This document shows, one piece after another, positions 16,818 through 25,967 of a DNA stretch of 64,000 bases (the stretch's first letter is position 1; every line of letters begins with the position of its first letter). Made by a program: the position numbers and the translations under genes. The stretch comes from JAXGOI01 sp040767605 (lineage in GTDB: Bacteria; Bacillota; Dehalobacteriia; UBA4068): positions 1,426,001 to 1,490,000 of the forward strand of contig JAXGOI010000001.1 of the NCBI GenBank assembly GCA_040767605.1, given 5' to 3'. Below the pieces are notes generated by a model. The model did no database searches and was not told the origin of the DNA. It saw nothing but the letters and a program-made list of their open reading frames with translations.

Positions 16818-16844
16818 TAATTTTTCTTCCTCCTTGAACGATAT
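16818..16844 (+). promoter_or_regulatory. SigD promoter of flagellin
   Basis: taat (16818-16821), about 15 bp of pyrimidine-rich spacer, then aacgatat (16837-16844), matching the SigD -35 TAAA and -10 GCCGATAT with few mismatches. The start site would fall near 16851, giving a flagellin leader of about 100 nt. Confidence 0.7.
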
Positions 16845-16870
16845 ATGAAGTGAAGCCAAAGAGCTTCCAA

Positions 16871-16901
16871 AATAAATTCATTGCGTACGAATGAATTTAT
16901 T
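16871..16901 (+). promoter_or_regulatory. 12-bp stem-loop in the flagellin leader
   Basis: aataaattcatt (16871-16882) and aatgaatttatt (16890-16901) are perfect inverted repeats around the loop gcgtacg. No T-run follows, so it is a leader structure rather than a terminator. It sits upstream of the CsrA-type hairpin and may stabilise the abundant hag mRNA or shape CsrA access (inference). Confidence 0.65.
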
Positions 16902-16910
16902 AAAATTAGA

Positions 16911-16942
16911 GGAAAAGGATTTCCGAATAAAATTCAAGGAGG
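16911..16942 (+). promoter_or_regulatory. Candidate two-site CsrA operator and ribosome site of hag
   Basis: ggaaa-AGGA-tttcc (16911-16924) is a 5-bp stem presenting AGGA in a tetraloop, a typical CsrA target. The ribosome site aaggagg (16936-16942) gives a second GGA 14 bases later and 7 bases before the start. Two sites at this spacing match the known Bacillus hag-CsrA arrangement. Confidence 0.7.
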
Positions 16943-16949
16943 AAAAAAT

Positions 16950-18440
16950 ATGCGTATTAATAATAATATCTCGGCTTTAAACACTTTTAGGCAATATACG
17001 GCAAATACAAACTCTGCCAATAAATCTATGGAAAAACTCTCTTCCGGCTTACGGATTAACCGCGCCGGGGACGATGCCGCCGGTCTTGCGATTTCTGAAA
17101 AAATGCGGGCTCAAATCAGAGGGATTAAAATGGCTTCTAAAAACAGTCAGGATGCCATCTCCCTAGTTCAAACCGCTGAAGGCGCACTTACCGAAACCCA
17201 TGCTATTCTCCAGAGAATGAGAGAGCTTTCGGTACAGTCCGCCTCCGACACAAATGAATCTATTGACCGCGAAGCATTGCAATCCGAATTTGCCCAGCTG
17301 CAAGCAGAAATTGATGATATTGCCAGCCAGACCAAATTTAATAATATGAGCCTTTTAGACGGCTCGTATTCCGCCGGCAAAGCTTCTGCCGTAGCCACCG
17401 GCCTGGCAAGCGGTATAAGTGTTACATTATCCACCGGGGCCAGTGCCGGTACCCATAATATTGGCAATGTTACTAACTGGAGCGGGCCATCCGCCGCCCA
17501 AAGCGGCACAGCTGCCGTTACCTTTACTCCTACTGCAACTGTTACCGCGGCAAGCGTTAACGGCACTGTAGCGGCAGGGGCTCAGTATAACGGCATCTAT
17601 TACCTTAAAGCCGAAGGCGACGACCTAGGGGCAATGACATTTACTTTAGTTGATTCCGGGGGAGCAACCGTTGCCACTTCCAGTACTACAGAGGTTGACG
17701 CAAGCGGCGCTAACCAGGTTATAAACTTTGGGGCTTACGGTAATGTAAGTATTACTACAAATGCTATTGCAGCTGCCGGCTTAGAAACTACCTTTGATGG
17801 TACTGCAGGGGGTCTCACCCTTACTATTTCCGGCGGTGCGGATGCTAAAACTACGACAACCGCCACTATTGGCGGGCAGGCAGTTTCCAGCACAGATTCC
17901 ACAGTTCAACTGGCCACCGGCGTAACCTTGAATATTTCCAGTTTAACCTCCGCGGATTGGGCTAGTGAGGCCGCCTTAAATACCGCCCTCTTTGGCTCCG
18001 CCGGCGGCTCCGGCAGTGTTGCAGTATCTGTTTCCGCCGCTAAAACTCCTCTTACAATTCAAACCGGCGCCAATGAGGCCCAAACCCTGGGCATTAATCT
18101 TGGGGATATGGGCACCTCCGCTCTGGGCATTACATCCAGCGTAAAAATTGACAGCCTGAGTGATGCCTCCAGCGCTATTACCACAGTAGATAATGCCATT
18201 AAAGATGTTTCTACACAAAGAGCCAGCTTAGGTGCTATTCAAAACAGATTAGAGCATAAAATTAACAACCTGGATACATCTGCCGAGAACCTCCAGGCTG
18301 CTGAAAGCCGCATCAGAGATGTTGATATGGCTCAGGAAATGGTGGAATTCACCAAAAATAATATTCTGCTCCAGGCGGCTCAATCCATGCTGGCTCAGGC
18401 TAATGCTCAGCCCCAGGGTGTATTGCAGCTCCTCCGTTAA
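16950..18440 (+). CDS. hag: Flagellin
   Basis: Filament subunit. Conserved D0/D1 ends: MRINNNISALNTFRQYTANT with SSGLRINRAGDDAAGLAISE near residues 31-50, and C-terminal AQANAQPQGVLQLLR. The central part (about 145-390) is a Thr/Ala/Ser/Gly-rich surface domain typical of long flagellins. 496 aa from ATG 16950; an upstream in-frame TTG would only add leader sequence. fliD and fliS are not found downstream in this window. Confidence 0.96.
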   Translation: MRINNNISALNTFRQYTANTNSANKSMEKLSSGLRINRAGDDAAGLAISEKMRAQIRGIKMASKNSQDAISLVQTAEGALTETHAILQRMRELSVQSASDTNESIDREALQSEFAQLQAEIDDIASQTKFNNMSLLDGSYSAGKASAVATGLASGISVTLSTGASAGTHNIGNVTNWSGPSAAQSGTAAVTFTPTATVTAASVNGTVAAGAQYNGIYYLKAEGDDLGAMTFTLVDSGGATVATSSTTEVDASGANQVINFGAYGNVSITTNAIAAAGLETTFDGTAGGLTLTISGGADAKTTTTATIGGQAVSSTDSTVQLATGVTLNISSLTSADWASEAALNTALFGSAGGSGSVAVSVSAAKTPLTIQTGANEAQTLGINLGDMGTSALGITSSVKIDSLSDASSAITTVDNAIKDVSTQRASLGAIQNRLEHKINNLDTSAENLQAAESRIRDVDMAQEMVEFTKNNILLQAAQSMLAQANAQPQGVLQLLR

Positions 18441-18481
18441 ATGCCGGGCGGCATAAGCATAAGCTGAATAAATAATCAGAG

Positions 18482-18522
18482 TTGTGCCAAAGGGTGGTTT
18501 TAAAGACTATCCTTTGGCACAA
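18482..18522 (+). terminator. Stem-loop after flagellin
   Basis: ttgtgccaaagg (18482-18493) and cctttggcacaa (18511-18522) form a perfect 12-bp stem with a 17-nt loop. No T-run follows directly, so it may end or protect the hag message rather than act as a textbook terminator. Confidence 0.6.
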
Positions 18523-18631
18523 ACTCAAATAAAGCCTTTTTCCCTTCGGGGCCGCCGCTAAAACCTTTAGCTTAAAATATAAGGGGAGATATAAATGGCG
18601 GGATAAGACAAAATAGGATAAGAGTGATGAT

Positions 18632-19705
18632 ATGAGATTTATTCCGGCAAAATACCTTAAACCTGGGATGGTCTTAAGCAGAAACCTGTTCGGCAGCGAT
18701 AATCAATTGCTTCTCTCAGAAGGGCAGGTTTTAACGGAGCTCAGCATCCGTATAATTAATGCTAAAAGCTATCGGGGAGTTTATATAAAGGATAGATTTA
18801 CCGAAGAGATGGAGTATTGCGAGGAAAGCATAAGCCAAATTCTGCGTAATAATGCGGTTAATTCAATTAAAGAGTTTTTCCGTAATGTATCCACAAACAA
18901 TATCGATCTGAGCAGGGAATCCATTGTTAAGGTTAAGCATGTGGTAGATGAAATGATTATGGAAATATCCTCCTCCCCCCATGCAACCTCAAATATGACA
19001 GATTTAAAGCTCTTTGATGATTATACATATTATCATTCCGTTAATGTTACCGTTATATCTCTTTTACTCGGTATGTCAATGTCTATGAACAGGGAGGAGC
19101 TTCGCTTATTGGGCCTGGGAGCCATGCTTCATGATATAGGCAAAATATTCCTGCCCAAGAATGTTTTAGATAAGCGCAATCCCCTAACCGATGAAGAGTT
19201 TGCTTTAATTAAAACCCATGCCAATAAGGGCTATGAATATCTGATTTCCAAATGGGAAGTCCCGGTAGAGGCCAGCGCCGCCGTATTGGCTCACCATGAA
19301 AAGTTTGACGGCACCGGCTACCCCTATTCCTCCAACGGGGAAAGCATACCCCGCCTGGGCAGAATTGTAGCCGTGGCAGATGTTTTTGACGCCCTAACCT
19401 CCGACAGACCCTATAGAAACGCTTTACTCCCTTCGGAGGCCATGGAGTATATTATGGGCAATTGCGGCACCCATTTTGACCCGGATGTGGTAAATGCCTT
19501 TATGCAGAAGATTTCCCCCTATCCCGTTGGTACCCATGTATTTTTAAGCAATGGTTTAGAGGGAATTGTAGTAGAAAACAGACCAAAATGCGGCCTGAGG
19601 CCGAAAATCAAAATCAAAACGGATTCTAAAACCCCGGTTTATTATGATCTTGGTAATGATATGCGTCTTTTAGATGTAACAATTGTGGGAATATCATTTA
19701 AGTAA
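18632..19705 (+). CDS. HD-GYP domain protein (probable c-di-GMP phosphodiesterase)
   Basis: Likely hydrolyses cyclic di-GMP, linking second-messenger level to motility. The HD motif is in MLHDIGKIFLPKNVL near residues 167-181. HHEKFDGTGYPY (about 223-234) carries the GYP signature, followed by ADVFDALTSDRPYR. The N-terminal about 100 residues match the domain often found before HD-GYP (starts FIPAKYLKPGMVLSRNL). No membrane segment. First gene after hag and 42 bp before cheY. Confidence 0.88.
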   Translation: MRFIPAKYLKPGMVLSRNLFGSDNQLLLSEGQVLTELSIRIINAKSYRGVYIKDRFTEEMEYCEESISQILRNNAVNSIKEFFRNVSTNNIDLSRESIVKVKHVVDEMIMEISSSPHATSNMTDLKLFDDYTYYHSVNVTVISLLLGMSMSMNREELRLLGLGAMLHDIGKIFLPKNVLDKRNPLTDEEFALIKTHANKGYEYLISKWEVPVEASAAVLAHHEKFDGTGYPYSSNGESIPRLGRIVAVADVFDALTSDRPYRNALLPSEAMEYIMGNCGTHFDPDVVNAFMQKISPYPVGTHVFLSNGLEGIVVENRPKCGLRPKIKIKTDSKTPVYYDLGNDMRLLDVTIVGISFK

Positions 19706-19746
19706 ACCCCGGTTTATAAATAAAACGGCAGCGAGAGGTGTCTGCA

Positions 19747-20109
19747 GTGATTAAAGTCTTAATTGTTGATGATGCGGCCTTTATGAGAATGGCCATAAAA
19801 AAAGTTTTAGAAAGAAACGGCTTTGAGGTTGTGGGCGAGGCCGAAAACGGTGCAATTGCCATTACAAAGTATGTGGAATGCACCCCGGATATTGTAACCA
19901 TGGATATAACCATGCCGGAAATGACGGGTATTGACGCTTTAAAGCATATCCGCCAAAGAGACCCTAATGCCAGGGTGGTTATGGTATCCGCCATGGGCCA
20001 GGAAACCCTGGTTAGGGAAGCTATTTTAAGCGGGGCCAAATCCTTTGTGGTTAAGCCCTATAAAGAAGAACATATTGTGCAAACATTAAAAAGTATTGCC
20101 GAAGCTTAA
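19747..20109 (+). CDS. cheY: Chemotaxis response regulator CheY
   Basis: Single-domain receiver that carries the signal from CheA to FliM. Acidic pair VDD near residues 7-9, phosphoacceptor Asp in TMDITMPEMTG (residue 53), Ser in VVMVSAMGQE, and Lys in FVVKPYKEEH are all present. GTG 19747 is preferred over GTG 19738 because the site gagagg then lies 9 bases away and the N-terminus (VIKVLIVDDA) matches the family. 120 aa. Confidence 0.94.
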   Translation: MIKVLIVDDAAFMRMAIKKVLERNGFEVVGEAENGAIAITKYVECTPDIVTMDITMPEMTGIDALKHIRQRDPNARVVMVSAMGQETLVREAILSGAKSFVVKPYKEEHIVQTLKSIAEA

Positions 20110-20171
20110 AACCCGCTATAAAAAACAAGTAAAAGTAAGCAAAAAGCAATATCTGTAAGGATGTGATTAAC

Positions 20172-22238
20172 TTGTCTGGGGAATATGGAGGCGATTCCCT
20201 GCTTGATATATTTTTATTTGAAACAAATGAAAATATTAAGCAGCTGGAAGAAATTGTTTTAGAAAACGAAAGACAAAGTGAATACAGCGAGGAAGCAATT
20301 AATGAGATTTTCCGGATTATGCATACCATAAAAGGCTCAGCTTCCATGATGCTTTATAATAATGTGGCCGGCCTTGCCCACCGGGTGGAAGATTTATTTT
20401 CCTTTATCAGAGAAAAAGGCAAAAGCGATTGCGATTATTCCCTGATTTCCGATTTAATTCTGGAAAGCGTAGATTTCTTCAAAGGCGAGCTTGGGAAAAT
20501 AGAAAGCAATAATGAGCCTGACGGAGAAGAAAAAATCCTTACAGATAAAATTGAGGCTTATCTTATATCCTTAAAAGGCGGCCCGCAGGATAAAAACAGA
20601 AAGCCTTTACCTGCCGGAGCTTCTTTAAAAAATGAGGCCTCCCCCTTGGAAGACCCAAAAAATAACGGGGAAAAAAGCAAAAAAACCGGCTATAAATATA
20701 AGGCGGAGCTGTTTTTAGAAGACGGCTGCCAAATGGAAAGTCTGAGAGCTTTTAATGTTATTTATCAGCTGCAGGATTTTGCCTGGGATATTGATTATTA
20801 CCCCGAGGATATTGCCGAAAGCGATAATAGCGTAGATATTATAAGGGAAAAGGGCTTTTCCATTACTTTTAGCGCGGATAAAGATTATGAGGGAATGCAG
20901 CAGTTCTTTTTAACTACTCCCTTTTTACGGGAGCTGCATTTAGAATACATAAATACTCAAAAGAGGCAAAAAACCGCCGAAGCCGCAGAAATTAATAAAA
21001 TTAATGAGGCAATTCAAAAGAGTAAAAGCCCCAAAACCAAAGGCCCCGATGAGGCCAAGGTTCAGCAGGGTAATTTAAGCCATTCCCCTGTTACCACCAT
21101 GGTAAGCGTAAATGTAAATAAGCTGGATAAGCTTATGGATTTAATCGGCGAAATGGTTATATCCCAGGCTATGGTGGTTCATAACCCGGATTTAAAGGAA
21201 TTAAAGCTGGATAACTTTAACAGGGCAGCCCAGCAGCTTAAAAAAATAACCGGCGAAATGCAGGATGTAATTATGTCGGTAAGAATGGTACCCCTTACAA
21301 CGGCATTTCAGAAAAATAATCGTATAGTGCGGGATATGTGCAAAAAACTCAATAAGGATGTCCGCCTGGAGATGGTAGGTGAGGATACCGAGGTGGATAA
21401 AAACATTATTGAGCATATCTCAGACCCCTTAATGCATTTAATCCGCAATTCTTTAGATCATGGAATTGAAAGCCCCAAAGAGAGAGAAGCCGCAGGAAAG
21501 CCCCCCAGGGCCACCATTACCCTAACTGCCAGAAATGAAGGGGGCGATGTTTTAATCAGCGTCAGCGATGACGGAAGAGGCATAGATAAAAATGTAATTT
21601 TAGAAAAAGCCGCCGCCAAAGGGCTTTTAACTAAAAACCCCTCTGAGATGACGGATAAGGAAATTTATTCCCTGATTTTTCTGCCGGGTTTTTCCACAAA
21701 TCAGGAGGTTACGGAATACTCCGGCCGGGGAGTCGGCATGGATGTTGTAGTCAGTAATATAGAGGAAATCGGCGGAAGGGTTTATGTGGAAAGCAATCTG
21801 GGCCTGGGCACAAAGACTATTCTGCGCCTCCCCATTACTCTGGCAATTATTGAGGGGATGAATTTAAGGGTTGGCAGCTCCATGTATACTATACCCATTA
21901 ATGATATTCAGGAATCCTTCCGGGCCGGGAATAAAGATATAATCAGAGACCCGGATGGCAATGAAATGATTATGGTAAGGGGCGGCTGCTACCCCATAGT
22001 ACGCCTTTATGAAAGATTTGAGATTATCCCAGACAGCAAAGATCTGGATAAGGGAATTTTAATTATGATAGAAAACCAGGAAAAACACCTTTGCCTGTTT
22101 GTGGACGAGCTCATCGGCCAGCAGGAGGTTGTGGTTAAGGCGCTGCCTTATTATATAAGAAGGATTAAAGGCCTTGCAGGCTGCACCCTTTTAGGAGACG
22201 GAAACATAAGCTTAATTTTAGATGTTACAAGCCTGTAA
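20172..22238 (+). CDS. cheA: Chemotaxis histidine kinase CheA
   Basis: Kinase that phosphorylates CheY and CheB under receptor control. P1 Hpt domain with the phospho-histidine in IMHTIKGSASMM (about residue 51). A variable P2-like stretch (about 170-265) is followed by P3 dimerisation (VNVNKLDKLMDLIGEMVISQ), P4 ATPase with N-box HLIRNSLDHGIE and G-boxes DDGRGID and GRGVGMDVV, and a C-terminal P5 CheW-like domain. TTG 20172 follows aaggatg at a good distance; GTG 20163 is the alternative. About 688 aa. Confidence 0.96.
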   Translation: MSGEYGGDSLLDIFLFETNENIKQLEEIVLENERQSEYSEEAINEIFRIMHTIKGSASMMLYNNVAGLAHRVEDLFSFIREKGKSDCDYSLISDLILESVDFFKGELGKIESNNEPDGEEKILTDKIEAYLISLKGGPQDKNRKPLPAGASLKNEASPLEDPKNNGEKSKKTGYKYKAELFLEDGCQMESLRAFNVIYQLQDFAWDIDYYPEDIAESDNSVDIIREKGFSITFSADKDYEGMQQFFLTTPFLRELHLEYINTQKRQKTAEAAEINKINEAIQKSKSPKTKGPDEAKVQQGNLSHSPVTTMVSVNVNKLDKLMDLIGEMVISQAMVVHNPDLKELKLDNFNRAAQQLKKITGEMQDVIMSVRMVPLTTAFQKNNRIVRDMCKKLNKDVRLEMVGEDTEVDKNIIEHISDPLMHLIRNSLDHGIESPKEREAAGKPPRATITLTARNEGGDVLISVSDDGRGIDKNVILEKAAAKGLLTKNPSEMTDKEIYSLIFLPGFSTNQEVTEYSGRGVGMDVVVSNIEEIGGRVYVESNLGLGTKTILRLPITLAIIEGMNLRVGSSMYTIPINDIQESFRAGNKDIIRDPDGNEMIMVRGGCYPIVRLYERFEIIPDSKDLDKGILIMIENQEKHLCLFVDELIGQQEVVVKALPYYIRRIKGLAGCTLLGDGNISLILDVTSL

Positions 22239-22279
22239 AGTTTTTGCATAGAAAAGTATTTTTAAAGGGGGATTCGGCT

Positions 22280-22780
22280 ATGGCAAGCCTTAACGAGCTT
22301 CAGAACTTTAATTTTGAGGAAGATACGCAAAAAAATCAATTTCTTACCTTTATTGTGGGGGAGGAAACCTATGGTATAGAGATTGCCTATGTTACGGAAA
22401 TAATTAATATTCAAAAAATTACGCCGGTGCCTCAAATGCCCCAGTATGTAATGGGAATTATAAATCTTCGCGGCAGGATTATCCCCGTTATGGATGTTCG
22501 TGTTAGATTTAATATGGAAACTGTGGAATATAATGAGCGCACCTGCATTATCGTTGTGGATATGGATAAAATCTCCGTAGGTTTAATTGTAGACGGGGTA
22601 TCGGAGGTAATCTCAATTGCCGAAACAGAAATTGTGCCCCCGCCGGAATTTACAAAAAAAAGCAATCATTATATAAAAGGGATTGGCAAAGTTGCAGAAG
22701 GAGTCCGGCTTATCTTGGATTGCAATAAGCTTTTAAGCGATGAGGAGCAGGAGGCTGCTTTAAATATTCTAAACAGCTAA
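22280..22780 (+). CDS. cheW: Chemotaxis adaptor CheW
   Basis: Couples receptors to CheA. Family pattern: FLTFIVGEETYGIEIAYV near residues 22-39, TPVPQMPQYVMGIINLRGRI near 52-71, PVMDVRVRF, and SVGLIVDGVSEVI. ATG 22280 is chosen over an upstream TTG because aaaggggga lies at the right distance. 166 aa; immediately follows cheA. Confidence 0.95.
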   Translation: MASLNELQNFNFEEDTQKNQFLTFIVGEETYGIEIAYVTEIINIQKITPVPQMPQYVMGIINLRGRIIPVMDVRVRFNMETVEYNERTCIIVVDMDKISVGLIVDGVSEVISIAETEIVPPPEFTKKSNHYIKGIGKVAEGVRLILDCNKLLSDEEQEAALNILNS

Positions 22781-22914
22781 ATCTTTATACCCTAAAGTTC
22801 CCCAAAAGACGGGTTTACCCCATGGATTCATCTTAAGATTTTATTTAATTGTTGTATTTGTTTAATGAAAATACCCCGGGCATAAGTTTTAAAGTATTAG
22901 GGGAGGAACTTTTT

Positions 22915-24996
22915 ATGAAAAACCTGAAAATCCGCAATAAGCTATTAGTCTTAACAACAGCGGTAATTATTACAATCGCGGCAATTATTTTGGTGGTTAG
23001 CTTTTTATCCATAAACACCCAAAACGATATGTCTACCCTAATTTATGAGGAGGGCTTTACCTGTACCAGCGCTATTTTAAGCGCAGACCGGGATTTGTAT
23101 AAAATTTATCTGGTAATAGAGAATTCCGGTGAGGTCTGGAAGCACGGGGGAGATATTTCAAGCTCTAAAAATGAATATGAGGATCTTCTTAAGAATATTA
23201 GGGAGAGAATAGTATCCGCCAAAGAGATTTTAGAAAGAGATAAAGCCCGCTGGAGTAAGTTTCGGGATGAAAAAACCGATAAAGATATATTCGCCTATTT
23301 TGAATCTTTCCTGGGAAATTTTGATGTTCTGGTGGAGCTGGGTAAAAAATCCTCTATGTATGTAAGCGCAGACTCTAATAATAAAATCCCTAAAGGCTGG
23401 CAAAGCAGCTTTAACAGCTGCAGAGCGGATATTGTTGAAATCGGCGCCATTGTAGAAGCGGGAACTGAAGAAATTAACTCCGCGGCTCTTGCCAAAAACC
23501 GGAATATGCTTTTACTTATTATAATTATCGGCGGTGCGGCTTTAATTATTATCGCCCTTGTAGCCAGGGCTACCATAGCCAGCTTAGCTAAACCCCTAAA
23601 TGTAATGAAAGACAGAATCAGAAAGCTTGCCACAGGGGATTATACAATATCAATACCTAAGGAATATCAAAACCGCGAGGATGAGGTGGGGGATATTGCC
23701 AGAAGCACTCAGGTGCTTATAGAATCTTTTGTTGAGGCCATGGGGAGCATTGCAGCCTCAACCCAGCAGGTTTCAGAGGGCTCGAGGCAGGTTTCAGAAG
23801 GCAGCCTTATTCTTTCTCAAGGGGCAACTGAGCAGGCCAGCTCTTTAGAAGAGTTAACAGCCTCCATTGAGCAAATAGCCTCCCAAACCAATTTAAATGC
23901 GGAAAAAGCCGATAAAACCAGGGGTATTTCTCAAGCGGCAAGAGATGATGCCGTCAGCGGCAATGAGCAAATGAAAAATATGCTTGCCGCCATGGAAGAA
24001 ATTAATGAATCTTCCGAGAATATCTCTAAAATTATCCGGGTTATTGATGATATTGCCTTCCAAACAAATATTTTGGCTCTAAACGCCGCCGTTGAGGCGG
24101 CAAGGGCCGGGCAGCATGGGAGAGGTTTTGCCGTAGTGGCCCAGGAGGTCCGGAATTTAGCCGGCAGAAGCGCTAAAGCCGCCCAGGAAACTACCGACTT
24201 AATAGACGGCTCTGTTAAGGCTGTTGGCAGAGGGGCAAAAATTGCCCGGGAAACCGACGCCAAACTAAGTAAAATAGTGGAAGGAATTACGGAAGCTGCG
24301 GATTTAGTGGATCAAATCGCAATTGCCTCCAATGAACAATCCGCCGGCATAGCCCAGATTAATAAGGCTATTGCCCAGGTATCCGATGTTGTCCAGGCCA
24401 ATTCCGCCCATGCGGAGGAAAGCGCTACCATAAGCGAGCAGCTATACGGCCAGGCATCTAATCTTAAGGATATTGTTAACCGCTATATAATTAAAAAGGA
24501 GAGCTCTAAGACCCCGGCGGGGGAGAAGAATCAAAAAAAGGTTAAAGCGGAACCCAATAAGGAGCCCGATAAGCCTTCCAATAAAGAGCCGAAGAGGGTG
24601 CCTGATAGGGGAGATAATAAGGAATCCGGGCTAAAACTAAAAGAGGAGCCCCATTACGTCCCCGAGGAGGATTCCCCCAAAGAGGAAGATAAAAAGGAAA
24701 ACGCATTTTTAAAGAGCGTTTTAAGCTGGGCCTCTAAAATTAAAAAGGAAGACCCAAAAACAAATACCAATGCCAAAGCAAAAGAGAATAATGCCGATGA
24801 TAAAGAAAATAAAAAAGATAAAGAAGATAAGGGAGAAAGTAAAACTCCGGCCCCTTTAAAGAAAACTCCCCCAAAAGCACAGGGAGAGGATAAGGTAAAA
24901 AATCCGGAATCGGAGGCCCCTGAAGAAAACAGAGCAGAAATAAATTTAGATGACGAGACTTTTCCGGTAAACCCTAAGTATGATAAATATAAATAA
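22915..24996 (+). CDS. Methyl-accepting chemotaxis protein with long charged tail
   Basis: Membrane chemoreceptor. First membrane helix near residues 9-31, an extracytoplasmic helical sensor (about 32-195), second helix near 198-220, HAMP, then a signalling hairpin whose tip includes DIAFQTNILALNAAVEAARA near 378-397. After about residue 535 comes a 160-residue tail made mostly of Lys, Glu, Asp, Asn and Pro. The tail is unusual and has no CheR-docking pentapeptide. Ligand unknown. 693 aa from ATG 22915. Confidence 0.92.
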   Translation: MKNLKIRNKLLVLTTAVIITIAAIILVVSFLSINTQNDMSTLIYEEGFTCTSAILSADRDLYKIYLVIENSGEVWKHGGDISSSKNEYEDLLKNIRERIVSAKEILERDKARWSKFRDEKTDKDIFAYFESFLGNFDVLVELGKKSSMYVSADSNNKIPKGWQSSFNSCRADIVEIGAIVEAGTEEINSAALAKNRNMLLLIIIIGGAALIIIALVARATIASLAKPLNVMKDRIRKLATGDYTISIPKEYQNREDEVGDIARSTQVLIESFVEAMGSIAASTQQVSEGSRQVSEGSLILSQGATEQASSLEELTASIEQIASQTNLNAEKADKTRGISQAARDDAVSGNEQMKNMLAAMEEINESSENISKIIRVIDDIAFQTNILALNAAVEAARAGQHGRGFAVVAQEVRNLAGRSAKAAQETTDLIDGSVKAVGRGAKIARETDAKLSKIVEGITEAADLVDQIAIASNEQSAGIAQINKAIAQVSDVVQANSAHAEESATISEQLYGQASNLKDIVNRYIIKKESSKTPAGEKNQKKVKAEPNKEPDKPSNKEPKRVPDRGDNKESGLKLKEEPHYVPEEDSPKEEDKKENAFLKSVLSWASKIKKEDPKTNTNAKAKENNADDKENKKDKEDKGESKTPAPLKKTPPKAQGEDKVKNPESEAPEENRAEINLDDETFPVNPKYDKYK

Positions 24997-25004
24997 TAAA
25001 CCTG

Positions 25005-25036
25005 AATAATTAACTTAAATAATTAACTTAAATAAT
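25005..25036 (+). repeat. 13-bp tandem repeat upstream of cheR
   Basis: aataattaactta occurs at 25005-25017 and 25018-25030, with a partial third copy. AT-rich and non-coding. Confidence 0.7.
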
Positions 25037-25139
25037 ATTTTGTAAGTTTCGGGCTAATAAGCGGTAAAATATAAGCTTTTGAATAGGGGGAGGGTCAATG
25101 CGGCTCTCCCATTTATTCAAAGTAAAAGGTGGGGAACCT

Positions 25140-25952
25140 ATGCAGCCGATAACAGAAATAGAATTCAGACAGCTAGCCGATTATATTAAAGCAAATTTTG
25201 GCATCTATTTAAAGGAAGAAAAGCAGACCCTTTTAACGGGCCGGCTTAGCTATATGCTGCAACAGAATAAGTTTAACAGCTTTTCAGAGTATTATAATTA
25301 TGTTGTTACAGATACAACAGGTATGGCGGCAGTTTCTCTCGTGGATAGAATAACAACAAATTATACTTATTTTATGCGGGAGGCGGATCATTATAATTAT
25401 TTGCGGAGCACAGTTTTGCCTGTTTTAGAAAACACCATAAGCGACAGGGATTTAAGGGTTTGGAGCGCAGGCTGCTCCTCCGGGGAGGAGCCATATACCC
25501 TAGCCTTTATTTTGGAAGAATATTTTAAGGATAAAAGATATTGGGATAAGCAAATTTTGGCCACGGATATTTCCGTAAGCGCTTTAACCAGCGCCCAAAA
25601 CGGGGTTTATGATGAAAAACAAGTTTCTGTTTTACCCCCTATTTGGAGGCTTAATTATTTTAAAAAGATACCGGGGGAGAAATATATAGTTTCCGACAAA
25701 ATAAAAAAGGAAGTTATATTCAGAAAGCTTAATTTAATCAGCGATGAGTTTCGGTTTAAAAAGCCCTTTCAGGTAATATTTTGCCGCAATGTTATGATAT
25801 ATTTTGATAATAAGGATAAACAGGAGCTTATTAATAAGTTTTACGATATTACAGCGCCGGGCGGATATTTATTTATCGGACATTCAGAGTCTATCGCCAG
25901 GGATGAAAGTAAGTATACTTATATTATGCCGGCAGTATATAAAAAAATATAG
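25140..25952 (+). CDS. cheR: Chemoreceptor methyltransferase CheR
   Basis: Methylates glutamates on chemoreceptors using S-adenosylmethionine. N-terminal helical domain (about residues 1-70), SAM-binding motif VWSAGCSSGEEPYTLAFI near 105-122, ATDISVSAL near 142-150, and VIFCRNVMIYFD near 213-224. ATG 25140 is chosen because aggtgggg precedes it; an in-frame ATG at 25098 has no such site. 270 aa. Partner CheB follows. Confidence 0.95.
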   Translation: MQPITEIEFRQLADYIKANFGIYLKEEKQTLLTGRLSYMLQQNKFNSFSEYYNYVVTDTTGMAAVSLVDRITTNYTYFMREADHYNYLRSTVLPVLENTISDRDLRVWSAGCSSGEEPYTLAFILEEYFKDKRYWDKQILATDISVSALTSAQNGVYDEKQVSVLPPIWRLNYFKKIPGEKYIVSDKIKKEVIFRKLNLISDEFRFKKPFQVIFCRNVMIYFDNKDKQELINKFYDITAPGGYLFIGHSESIARDESKYTYIMPAVYKKI

Positions 25953-25967
25953 CTGCAAAAATAAGAG

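Noticed and set aside
18540..18600. SigD promoter before the HD-GYP gene (taaa ... gccg)
   Set aside because: The -10 reads gccgccgc, lacking the ATAT part, and the spacer is 17 bp.
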